Positions 35,001 to 42,473 of a stretch of DNA of 56,020 bases are shown here, piece by piece. The first letter of the stretch is position 1, and every line of letters begins with the position of its first letter. The stretch comes from an uncultured Bacteroidaceae bacterium. Its GTDB lineage: Bacteria; Bacteroidota; Bacteroidia; Bacteroidales; Bacteroidaceae. A model generated the notes under the pieces. That model was given only the letters and a program-made list of their open reading frames with translations. It ran no database searches and was not told where the DNA came from. The stretch spans positions 1 through 56,020 of the forward strand of contig CAKQRW010000015.1 in assembly GCA_934271655.1 (NCBI GenBank), written 5' to 3'. The position numbers and the translations under genes were made by a program.

Positions 35001-35359
35001 ATCTGGGCCAATGGCTGCCATTCACCAGCATTCCATCTTTCTGGATCCTCTGCCCATGAGTTGCCGAAGCGATAATATGCCTGAGCCTCCATCTTGTATT
35101 TTCCAGCAGGAAGCTTCACATACTGATAAAGGTCTACATCCGCGCCGTCATACACCTCAAAGAGGCCCGCATCCTTGGTGAAGCTGCCCTTAGAGCTTTC
35201 CAGCTGCCATGGAGTGAAGTCAGGACTTGTGAAGTCGAGATTGCCCCATTCTATCTGGTCAGTAATCTCATCGCCCACTTTCCAAGTCGAAGAGTTCTGG
35301 GCGTAAGTTGCCGTCATGCCCACAAAGAGCATAGACGCTGTGAGTAAATTTCTTTTCAT
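32075..35359 (-). CDS. Large secreted three-module protein with T9SS-like C-terminus
   Basis: 1094 residues; not matched to a named family. Signal peptide 1-20 (MKRNLLTASMLFVGMTATYA). Three beta-rich modules (~25-250, ~400-618, ~818-1040) share a pattern like GKYKMEAQAYYR / GYYRIECQAFYR, resembling galactose-binding-type carbohydrate modules, one starting NPDFEAGNEGW. They are joined by helical, acidic linkers (~256-400, ~620-815). The last ~45 residues (VYTISG...INIVKMADGTVKKVVK) look like a type IX sorting domain. It has no recognised catalytic motif; a surface glycan-binding role is inferred from its divergent HTCS neighbour and the nearby esterase and GH5 genes. Confidence 0.7.
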   Translation of the reverse strand: MKRNLLTASMLFVGMTATYAQNSSTWKVGDEITDQIEWGNLDFTSPDFTPWQLESSKGSFTKDAGLFEVYDGADVDLYQYVKLPAGKYKMEAQAYYRFGNSWAEDPERWNAGEWQPLAQMYVSNGTYNIEDNTFAVNRTFQTPVMPRLFDTSDTQVYVDAIKEGWDKSDNTLTIGGNTAYAPASVEGSLAYFNLGKFAPYDDGADTQYNTVSFFLPTDGYVRVGITKKEAKEADSFMATNFKMYYEGQAGPAEELMMLQDDVQKLLNDIETLGEGYDGLFYTLCNDFVVDYDCNPSSMTKEECVAAKEELGDFYKRALHASGFISKLKEMLPTMKALAAKGYPGKDAFEAAIVEAENCIDENYEIKEEDSFENFEKAYNDLLNARMPYLLSQEKVNGAIDMTAAISYPWFCLPEYEPTWNAEENKWEPNQTVLAMVGKVTMNDAGEVVEEKTWDQLDDINGTADNIAKGINVTNALGTPNAWAQGGNGGNLEVYWNDKLTCMKKWSMPFEGLHEVSQVVTNIPNGWYSLTALGQTWSNDWAGNCNCHIFIQSGDMKDESTPVEIGGWWGTDINQWKNLSTGMIQVTDNQVKIGSLDNGFWAVTGFQLKYFGETPDFTALLAEDLNTVNTSADELAWMGDKNAVKAILAEIPAEVTTEEEFLNAKISIKKANDYITEAKAVTGNNFNVTDKYYKLAENYEEGTPEYDLIMTAWFEAGLIGSEDADAGIFFTYPDAIEANKVYDAYAAYISYRESLGDYIKNAEIAKVVSEQNSVLASKYASADELSKYQDDIALAYNKVVIADKNIDLTKATEDSPVDLTFLVTNPDFEAGNEGWTGEMTNNKIEGTYHTYFGVPERWNTNFDISQTIHALPAGYYRIECQAFYRDGGGADNAFRNWNENAVCEKELWDSGNAYLYANECSVKVNSLGSEYPTDYMTEYISKYENAEEDVTEGTPVIVKQENPDSPSFNHPWDSKVTSGDDTFYYPNSIWGTKRLFANNPEMYHNTIDVYVAEGANLTFGLRKTELINSDWCMFDNFKLSYLGTQTPTGIDAAEAVQNASKAEGVYTISGVKTNAMNKGINIVKMADGTVKKVVK

Positions 35360-35454
35360 TAGATGTTAGGATTAAATGAAAACATGAATTGATTAGTTAA
35401 TTTCTACTTTAGCATGTGTCCTGAAACGTGGGGACACGTCTCCGAAACACAGCG

Positions 35455-35462
35455 CAAAGATA
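35455..35462 (-). promoter_or_regulatory. -7 promoter element for the 1094-residue protein gene
   Basis: Minus-strand TATCTTTG. It predicts a leader of about 90 bases containing a small hairpin, GTGTCC (35416-35421) with GGACAC (35432-35437). Confidence 0.55.
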
Positions 35463-35647
35463 CAGCCTCATGATATTTTATACAATACCCGCGCACGTTT
35501 TGTAGCCATGCTTGACGCTAATGCTGCTATATTATCTCTTTCCGCCTTAACCGTATATCCAAAACCTAAAACTAATGATTCATATTCTAAAAAGGCTCAG
35601 AACCGAATATTTTCGCTTTCTTTAATGTCTATATTGTAAAAAAATTG

Positions 35648-35655
35648 TATCTTTG
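35648..35655 (+). promoter_or_regulatory. -7 promoter element for the HTCS gene
   Basis: TATCTTTG, matching TAnnTTTG. It predicts a transcript start near 35661 and a ~95-base leader that includes the hairpin at 35694-35736. No clear -33 element. Confidence 0.6.
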
Positions 35656-35693
35656 CAAGCACATATAACTAATGACTAACTAAACTACATAGA

Positions 35694-35736
35694 GTGGGGG
35701 CGGAGACAAACCTGCGCGTTTGTCTCCGCAGCCCAC
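35694..35736 (+). promoter_or_regulatory. Strong hairpin in the HTCS 5' leader
   Basis: GTGGGGGCGGAGACAAA (35694-35710) pairs with TTTGTCTCCGC-A-GCCCAC (35719-35736), a nearly continuous 17-bp stem with one bulge and a loop of 8 bases. It ends 19 bases before the ATG at 35756. There is no T run, so it is not a classical terminator; a translational control element is possible. Confidence 0.7.
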
Positions 35737-35755
35737 TCATTTACTATATAACAAT

Positions 35756-38700
35756 ATGTCAAGACCACATTCACTCTTCATATTCTTACTGTCTGCACTT
35801 TTAGCCATGGCCACGCAAGCGCAGGTAGCAAGACTGTACTCCACACAGCACGGACTGAAGACCAACAGCTGCAACAGCGTGGACATAGACTCAAAGGGAC
35901 TCGTATGGATTTCTGGCTACAACACCCTCGGCACCTTTGACGGCACACAGTTCCAGTACCTGCCCAACGTGGACAAAAACGGCAGGCAGCTTTTCCAAAA
36001 CGTTTACTGCGTGAAAGAAGAGGCAGACGCCAAATACTGGGTATGCACATCACAAGGACTGTATACCCTGGACGCGCGCACCAGCCATTACGAACTGGTG
36101 CAGCCCATGGACACAATGCCCAACCATTACGGACACGCCACCAACGACATCATCGACTATCCCAAGAAAGACTACAAGCTCATCACCACAGACGGCTTCA
36201 AGGTGCATATCCTCAACACTGCTACCATGAAGGAAGACACCAAGACAGCCAAACAAATCAATGACATCATACAGGACGGCTTCGTCACACAACCTGTCAT
36301 AGACAAGTACAAGCGCCTATGGGTCACCACTCCAAGCACGCCTATCATATGCGTGGACCTCAACAACATGAGGCGCCACCGCATCAGCATGACACATGCG
36401 GCTCAAGCCAAGCTCAACGGCAGCACTGTCACACAACTGCTGGAAACGACGCACGGACTGCTCATAGGCACAACACACGGACTGCTCTTCTTCAACGATG
36501 AGACCAACAGCGTGGATGAGGCAGCGCTGGCAGGCAACGACCTGCCTGTCAGCTCCATCATAAAGACACACGCCAACCGCATTCTCATAGGCACCAACGG
36601 ACAAGGCATATGGGAACACAGCGAAACGAAGGGAATACACACACTGACCCCTCTCTACCGGCAAGCTTCAGGCGTAGACCTCTCATACGGCAAGGTGATG
36701 GACATGAAGGAAGACAACAACGGCAATGTCATAGCTGTCTTCCTGCAAAAAGGACTTGTAGTCATACCACCGCTGACAGACTGCTTCCACTATCACCCCA
36801 TCTCACCACTCAACAATGGGCTCAATGCCACAGGAGTGACCTCCATGGCCATAGACAACCACAAGAACTACTGGGTGGCCACAGACGGATGCGGCATATT
36901 CACCACACAAGGAATGAGGCTTGCCACAGCCACACCCGTCAACGAAGGGCTCAACTCTCTCCTGGTGCAGTCTATCCTCATAGACAACCACGGCACCATA
37001 TGGACTGGCTCGTATGGTGGCGGTGTGCAGTATCTCTCTGGCGGGCGATGGACAGACGAGGGACTGGCACAACTGCGCAACGAGAAAGTGATGCAGATGC
37101 AGTACCAGCCCAAGTATGACCTCCTGCTTGTCGCCACAAACGGCAACGGAGTCTACAGGATAAAGGTGACAACCAAGCAGATAACAAAAATAGACTTGCC
37201 CTTCTACTACAACCAATGGGTGTCATGCACATTGCTTGACAACAACTCCACAATATGGATAGGCACAAGCAACGGACTCATCAGCTACAACTACCGCACA
37301 GGCAAGCATCACTGGCACACCATCAACGGACACTCCATCAACAACGCCAACGACATCAAACAGGATGGCAACAACATACTCATCGCCTGCGACGAGGGAC
37401 TCGTCATATACAACATCAAGACAAACAAACAGAGGCTCATCTCCGACACAGACGGACTGCACACAAAGGACATACGCTCCATAATGGTCACACCCGAACG
37501 ACTATGGCTGGCCACACGCACCAACATAGCCTCCATAGAGAAGACCAGCCACAAGGTGCGCAACTTCTCATCTTTCAGCGGATACAAGATAGGAGAATTC
37601 CATCGCAGCTCCAGCGTGCAGCCAGATGAGAACTACATTCTCTTCGGAGGCGACAACGGAATCATCTGCTTCACCCCAGACCTCATACTCAACCGAAAGC
37701 AGCAACTTGAACATGTGTACTTCACACGTATCGAGACGCCACTGCACACCGAACAACTTGACGCCAGCATCTTGTACGCAAAGGAGATACGCCTCGACCA
37801 CAACAACAGCTCTTTTGTCATCGACTTCGCCTCTCCAGAGATTGGCGACCCAGACCGCATACACTATGACTACATACTCAAAAATCACGAGACACAATGG
37901 CACACCGATGTCGACACAAAGTCAGCCAGCTACTCATCGCTTCCAGCCGGAGACTACACTCTCTGCGTAAGAGCTTATCTCGAAGACAGCCCGACCAACT
38001 ATGTGGAGAATGAGATAGAGATAAATGTAGCCTCACCATGGTACACATCCACAGGCGCCGTGTTGGTATATTTCTTCATCTTGCTCACCATGATATACCT
38101 GGCCTGCCAGCAGTCAAAGATACGCAAGGACCAGAAACGCCTGCTCAGGGAAGCGGCTGAACGCAACATGATAAAAGAGGCGAAGCTGAAACTCTTCACC
38201 TCTATCACACATGAGCTTCGCTCGCCACTCACCATGATACAGTCGCCCCTGCGGCAACTCATGCATGAGGACAGCAACAACGAGCGCCAGTCTCTCTACT
38301 CCATCATGATGCGCAACTGCAACCGTCTGCTCGACATTGTGAAGCAGATCACAGACATCAGAAAAATCGACTCCGGACAGCTCACTCTCAAGCTTGAGGA
38401 AGCCGACTATAACGAATACAGCGAGCAGATATTTGAACCTTTCAGGGCATATGCCACTGTCAAGCACATAAACCTTGTCATAGACAACAAGGAAGAGGAG
38501 CTGCCTATGATGATTGACACCACTCACTTCGAGAAAATCATCACCAACATTCTCTCCAACGCCTTCAAGTACACGCCAGAGGGAGGCACCATCACCGCAA
38601 CAAGCTGCATAGCCAATCATAAGGCTCAGATAACCATAAGCAACACAGGCTCACATATCGACGAAGCTGACATAGAGCACCTTTGGGACCGTTTCTACCA

Positions 38701-39679
38701 GTGCAACGACACTGACGACAAGTCGGGCTCAGGCATAGGACTCAACCTTGTCTACGAACTGGTGAAGATGCATCAGGGAAGCATCACGGCAAGCAACATA
38801 CAGCCAGACGGAGTGCAGTTTACACTCACCTTCCCTCTATACAACAATCCTGAACCCGTTGAGCGAAACAAAGCTACCATCCTCCTTGTAGATGACGACA
38901 TCGAACTGTCATCTTACCTGAAGAGCCAGCTGGAAAGCCATTACAACATACTCACCGACTTCTCTGGTTCCGCTGCATGGAAGACTGTGCTGTCACGCCG
39001 CCCAGACCTGGTAGTCACAGACTACAACATGCCTAACGGCAACGGCATGGAACTTTGTGAGAACATAAAGAACAACCCCGACACCGAGGACATACCTGTC
39101 ATCATGCTCACAGGCGAAGGCAATGAGGCCCTGCAGCTCCACAGTCTCAACAACTGTGCAGACCACTACCTGGAGAAGCCCGTCAACATGATGCTGCTCA
39201 AGTCGTGCATCACACAGGTGCTCAAAGTGAGAGCCAGCATGAGGTCTAAAGCCATGCGCATTGAGTTCACTTCTGGCTCTTCACTGCAGAAGCCTGACAA
39301 ACAGCTTGTCAACGCTGACGAGCGCCTGTACTCACGCATCAAAGAAGTGGTGACAGAGCATCTTGACGACTCAGAATTCAGCGTCAAGCAGCTCAGCGAG
39401 GAGGTCGGCCTGAGCCGCGCGCACCTTGTGCGCAAAATGAAATCGCAATACAACATGACACCCAACGCCTTCATCCGCTCATGCAGACTGAAGCGCGCGG
39501 CCTATCTTCTGGTCAACAACCAGGTGAACATATGTGAGATTGCATACAAGGTGGGATTCTCCAGCCATTCCTATTTCACCACCGCATTCCATGACTACTT
39601 CACTATGTCTCCAAAAGATTTCATAGCTTTCTATTCTCTGCCAGAGAACAAGGAGTCGCTTGACAAGCTGCTGGAATAA
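35756..39679 (+). CDS. Hybrid two-component system sensor-regulator (HTCS)
   Basis: 1307 residues from the ATG at 35756, which opens a signal peptide (MSRPHSLFIFLLSALLAMATQA). Order: periplasmic Reg_prop beta-propeller repeats (~25-680), Y_Y_Y domain (~690-755), one membrane helix (~765-787), HisKA with H819 in THELRSPL, HATPase (NILSNAFKYTPEGG; GSGIGLNLV), receiver with phospho-acceptor D1089 in VTDYNMP, and an AraC-type DNA-binding domain (~1210-1300, GLSRAHLVRKMK and IAYKVGFSSHSYF). Such regulators sense oligosaccharides and switch on glycan-use genes; likely targets are the neighbouring secreted protein, esterase and GH5 genes. A long leader hairpin precedes it. The sugar signal is not deduced. 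Confidence 0.97.
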   Translation: MSRPHSLFIFLLSALLAMATQAQVARLYSTQHGLKTNSCNSVDIDSKGLVWISGYNTLGTFDGTQFQYLPNVDKNGRQLFQNVYCVKEEADAKYWVCTSQGLYTLDARTSHYELVQPMDTMPNHYGHATNDIIDYPKKDYKLITTDGFKVHILNTATMKEDTKTAKQINDIIQDGFVTQPVIDKYKRLWVTTPSTPIICVDLNNMRRHRISMTHAAQAKLNGSTVTQLLETTHGLLIGTTHGLLFFNDETNSVDEAALAGNDLPVSSIIKTHANRILIGTNGQGIWEHSETKGIHTLTPLYRQASGVDLSYGKVMDMKEDNNGNVIAVFLQKGLVVIPPLTDCFHYHPISPLNNGLNATGVTSMAIDNHKNYWVATDGCGIFTTQGMRLATATPVNEGLNSLLVQSILIDNHGTIWTGSYGGGVQYLSGGRWTDEGLAQLRNEKVMQMQYQPKYDLLLVATNGNGVYRIKVTTKQITKIDLPFYYNQWVSCTLLDNNSTIWIGTSNGLISYNYRTGKHHWHTINGHSINNANDIKQDGNNILIACDEGLVIYNIKTNKQRLISDTDGLHTKDIRSIMVTPERLWLATRTNIASIEKTSHKVRNFSSFSGYKIGEFHRSSSVQPDENYILFGGDNGIICFTPDLILNRKQQLEHVYFTRIETPLHTEQLDASILYAKEIRLDHNNSSFVIDFASPEIGDPDRIHYDYILKNHETQWHTDVDTKSASYSSLPAGDYTLCVRAYLEDSPTNYVENEIEINVASPWYTSTGAVLVYFFILLTMIYLACQQSKIRKDQKRLLREAAERNMIKEAKLKLFTSITHELRSPLTMIQSPLRQLMHEDSNNERQSLYSIMMRNCNRLLDIVKQITDIRKIDSGQLTLKLEEADYNEYSEQIFEPFRAYATVKHINLVIDNKEEELPMMIDTTHFEKIITNILSNAFKYTPEGGTITATSCIANHKAQITISNTGSHIDEADIEHLWDRFYQCNDTDDKSGSGIGLNLVYELVKMHQGSITASNIQPDGVQFTLTFPLYNNPEPVERNKATILLVDDDIELSSYLKSQLESHYNILTDFSGSAAWKTVLSRRPDLVVTDYNMPNGNGMELCENIKNNPDTEDIPVIMLTGEGNEALQLHSLNNCADHYLEKPVNMMLLKSCITQVLKVRASMRSKAMRIEFTSGSSLQKPDKQLVNADERLYSRIKEVVTEHLDDSEFSVKQLSEEVGLSRAHLVRKMKSQYNMTPNAFIRSCRLKRAAYLLVNNQVNICEIAYKVGFSSHSYFTTAFHDYFTMSPKDFIAFYSLPENKESLDKLLE

Positions 39680-39681
39680 GC

Positions 39682-39747
39682 CTGTCAAGAAGTTTTGAGG
39701 GCAGGACAGCATTGCTTTGCTGTCCTGCCCTCAATGCTTCTTGACAG
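39682..39747 (+). terminator. Two-part hairpin terminator after the HTCS gene
   Basis: The outer stem CTGTCAAGAAG / CTTCTTGACAG (39682-39692 with 39737-39747) encloses an inner 15-bp stem GAGGGCAGGACAGCA / TGCTGTCCTGCCCTC. About 26 base pairs in all; very stable. Confidence 0.85.
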
Positions 39748-39761
39748 AATAAGTTATGTAT

Positions 39762-39860
39762 GTAGGTGCACAGTATATTATATAGTATCGAAGTAAGCCA
39801 CTCTCATATTTGCCGCATTCTCAGTCATATTTCACTTCTGTTTATCAGTCCTGTGCCCGC
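39762..39860 (-). repeat. Dispersed repeat, diverged copy 3 (reverse orientation)
   Basis: Aligned as the reverse complement, this matches copies 1 and 2 through most of their length (AGTAAGCC, ATATTTGCC, CTTCTGTTTATCAGTC). Its outer end reads AGGTGCACA instead of AGGTGCTCA. It lies between the HTCS terminator and the esterase stop. Confidence 0.75.
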
Positions 39861-39907
39861 AGTATCTATAACAGCGTGCGGACGTATCACCTCCACTATG
39901 GCTTTTC

Positions 39908-39943
39908 ATTTTCTTCAGTCAACTAATTTTCTTCAGTCAACTA
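39908..39943. repeat. 18-bp tandem duplication across the esterase stop codon
   Basis: ATTTTCTTCAGTCAACTA occurs twice, 39908-39925 and 39926-39943. On the minus strand the second copy contains the final codons and TGA stop of the esterase gene; the first copy lies just after the stop. Confidence 0.9.
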
Positions 39944-42344
39944 TGACTTTCTTTCTGCCCACTATATACACTCCCTTAGCAATCTTGCTGACCTGCCTAC
40001 CTGAAATGTCATATACCGCAGCGTCGTGCCCATTCGCTTCTGGCATAAGGTCTGCTACACCTGTAGACACCTTGCCGTCGTCAGAGAGAAATATGTCAGT
40101 AATATACACGACCGACTTATTGATTCCTTCAAAACCGACCATATGGATATGAGATAAATCCAGCGCTGAGCCATCGCTCTTCTTCAGCTCAGACAAGTCC
40201 ACCACAAGAGGATAGTCACCATTTTCATCTTTCGTCAAGTCCTTTGCGCTCACGACAGCGCATGGAGAGAGGTAGTCATCCTCGTCATATATCCTGAGAT
40301 TAGTTGTGGGCCTCGACTTGAACTTGACTACCAGATACCTGCTTTGAGACATGTCGGCTCCCTTGCTGTATCTCCATCCGCCAAACGCATTGGCATCTGC
40401 AGGAGAGAACACTCCAATGGATTTCATCACATTAAACTTGCCGTCAAGATAGAGCGACGGACTGAAATCTTTCTTGTTGATAGGGAAGAATGTTTCCGAC
40501 GTGTCAAAGTCTATGTCCATCTTCTTTCCGAGGAGAGGCAGCATGGCCTCAGCATAGCGCTTGCCTATCATGCGGTAGCCCTCAGCTGTGAAGTGAAGTC
40601 CGTCCGATGCTCCTGGACAGTTGGCTGAAGAGATGACATGGGCATTTGGTATGACCTTATATGTGTTTGCTATCACAGAATTGTGTCCCCAGCATATGCC
40701 TCCCATAGGCTGTGCAAGCAGCTCACCAATAAGCAGCGGAGTCTCTTCCTCGTTAAGTCCCAGTTCCTTGAGCATGCGGACATACACCCTCTTGACCTTC
40801 ACCGGCCAGTCTTTCTGTCCATTATTGCTGCATCCCTGATGAAGGAGAATGCCCTTGATGACTCCTACCTTCTGTGCTTTCTTTGCCAAGGTGATGAGCG
40901 TGCGGTACGGATTGTTGTCATACTCCTTGCAGTAGCTCTTGAGCCAGTCTGCGGCTGATGCTATATAAGAGTCACACTGGTCTTCATCAAACAGCTCAAT
41001 GGAGCAACCTCCCACAGCCACGTTGATGACACCTACCTTGATGCTATCTGGCAGCTGCTCCACCATGGTGCGTCCGAAATAATCGGCAGGGGTCAGGCCT
41101 GTCCAGTCACGGCAAAGAGGAGGGTAGGCTGTGTACCACTCTCCCTTTTTGCGGTTGGATGACGGCATGTCTACTGCCGCCATCATTTTGAATCGCGGGT
41201 TCACGTCCATGCGGTCCTGCGCCTCTATCTTAGCATTGCCCTCCATGTTCGACTGGCCGAAACAGAGGTATATGTGGAAGTTGGGGTCGAATGTGTCTGG
41301 CTGGTCTATGCTACCTCCGTCTGTCACCTTCTTCACATTGGCGCACTTTGTCTCAAAAAGTCCTATATACTTATTGAGCAGCGTGGTGGCATTCGCCTTC
41401 TTGGTATCGGTATCCATCTTTTCTGGCGAATATGTGTTCAAGGCATTCTTAGTCACAGTATATATAGTCATTGAGGTCATCTCTGGCGTGTCCTTCCATT
41501 CCACGACCAGTGAGTTGGCCTTCTCATACGCCTCCTTGTACTCCTCCGCCACAGACTTCAGGCTAAACTGTTTGCAGAAGCTCCATATCTCTTTCCTGTT
41601 GTTGGAAGATGGCCAGTGGCCTCCTTGAGGGTAGGTGAAGAGAGAGATGACATTTCCTGTCTCTGTGTTGGACCACGTCTCTTTATAGCCAGAGTAGTCA
41701 CCTTCCTTTGACTTGTAAGCCACCTTGGCATACGTGCCTCCGTTCTTGTCTGCTATCTTTCCTATGTAATCATAGAGAGGATAGTTGTCAAGAGGAAACA
41801 CGGTATCCGATGTTGACTGATGGTGTATCAGATTGATTTTCTGTTTTAATGAAGAAGCGGGATTGCTAGAGAAAAGGAATCCGCTTGTCGGGGCGAAGGC
41901 CGCGAACTTGGCCACAAGCGATGGTTTGGACAGTCCGTGATAAATGAGCATGGAGCCCATGGAGAAGCCAGACCAGTAGACACGGCTCTTGTTTATCTTA
42001 TACTTGTCATACATTGCATCTATTGACTGCTCCACAAAGTTGAGATCTTTGTCGCCGCCCACATCCCAAGTAGTACCGTCGCTGCGCAGATAAGCCACGA
42101 TAAACTTCTCGGTGTCGATAAGCTCATACATCTTGTCGCCATCCGACTGGTATTCGGGATTCTGGTTCATGCCATGTGTGATTATCATCAGCGGCATGTT
42201 GTTTGACACTGAGTTAGGGGTGAAGACAAGCATGTTGCGCTTCTGCCCATTGACCGTTATGTCCACACTCTCCTTCTTATATGCATACGCTGCGAACAGC
42301 GTTGTGACAAGGGTGAACAGGAATAATAAAGATAGTCGTTTCAT
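39933..42344 (-). CDS. Secreted double esterase (CE1-like plus CE6/SASA-like) with T9SS-like C-terminus
   Basis: 803 residues with a signal peptide (MKRLSLLFLFTLVTTLFAAYA). Residues ~25-265 are an alpha/beta-hydrolase like feruloyl or PHB esterases: nucleophile S128 in GFSMG and H243 in GGHWPSS. After a helical linker, residues ~355-600 are an SGNH/SASA acetylesterase like family CE6: S365 in FGQSNMEG, and DGLHFTAEGY supplying the Asp/His pair. Residues ~626-750 form a beta-rich module shared with the GH5 protein; ~752-803 (VYDISGRQV...VYIVGRKKVIVD) look like a type IX sorting tail. Likely removes acyl groups (acetyl, feruloyl) from plant polysaccharide outside the cell; exact substrates are inferred. 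Confidence 0.85.
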   Translation of the reverse strand: MKRLSLLFLFTLVTTLFAAYAYKKESVDITVNGQKRNMLVFTPNSVSNNMPLMIITHGMNQNPEYQSDGDKMYELIDTEKFIVAYLRSDGTTWDVGGDKDLNFVEQSIDAMYDKYKINKSRVYWSGFSMGSMLIYHGLSKPSLVAKFAAFAPTSGFLFSSNPASSLKQKINLIHHQSTSDTVFPLDNYPLYDYIGKIADKNGGTYAKVAYKSKEGDYSGYKETWSNTETGNVISLFTYPQGGHWPSSNNRKEIWSFCKQFSLKSVAEEYKEAYEKANSLVVEWKDTPEMTSMTIYTVTKNALNTYSPEKMDTDTKKANATTLLNKYIGLFETKCANVKKVTDGGSIDQPDTFDPNFHIYLCFGQSNMEGNAKIEAQDRMDVNPRFKMMAAVDMPSSNRKKGEWYTAYPPLCRDWTGLTPADYFGRTMVEQLPDSIKVGVINVAVGGCSIELFDEDQCDSYIASAADWLKSYCKEYDNNPYRTLITLAKKAQKVGVIKGILLHQGCSNNGQKDWPVKVKRVYVRMLKELGLNEEETPLLIGELLAQPMGGICWGHNSVIANTYKVIPNAHVISSANCPGASDGLHFTAEGYRMIGKRYAEAMLPLLGKKMDIDFDTSETFFPINKKDFSPSLYLDGKFNVMKSIGVFSPADANAFGGWRYSKGADMSQSRYLVVKFKSRPTTNLRIYDEDDYLSPCAVVSAKDLTKDENGDYPLVVDLSELKKSDGSALDLSHIHMVGFEGINKSVVYITDIFLSDDGKVSTGVADLMPEANGHDAAVYDISGRQVSKIAKGVYIVGRKKVIVD

Positions 42345-42381
42345 TATAATAAGTTTTATGTGTTAAGTTTTAGATACTAAT

Positions 42382-42390
42382 AGGTGCTCA
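42382..42390. repeat. Solo AGGTGCTCA end motif
   Basis: A lone copy of the 9-base terminal word seen at the ends of the dispersed repeat, in the gap between the esterase start and the GH5 terminator. Another lone copy in reverse (TGAGCACCT) is at 10015-10023, just after the helicase stop. Each alone could be chance; together with the full copies they are probably relics. Confidence 0.4.
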
Positions 42391-42406
42391 TTATAGAGAA
42401 GAAAGT

Positions 42407-42439
42407 CAGGGCATGGAGAAGACAAGTCTCCATGCCCTG
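42407..42439 (-). terminator. Terminator after the GH5 gene
   Basis: A 12-bp stem CAGGGCATGGAG (42407-42418) / CTCCATGCCCTG (42428-42439). On the minus strand it is followed by ACTTTCTTCT. It separates GH5 from the downstream esterase gene, so the latter may need its own promoter or read-through. Confidence 0.75.
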
Positions 42440-42473
42440 CCTCATATTCATATGACGTATGCTACGCAGTATT

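Noticed and set aside
35360..35755. tRNA or known riboswitch in the HTCS upstream region
   Set aside because: No cloverleaf or known aptamer pattern was found; only promoters and simple hairpins can be supported.
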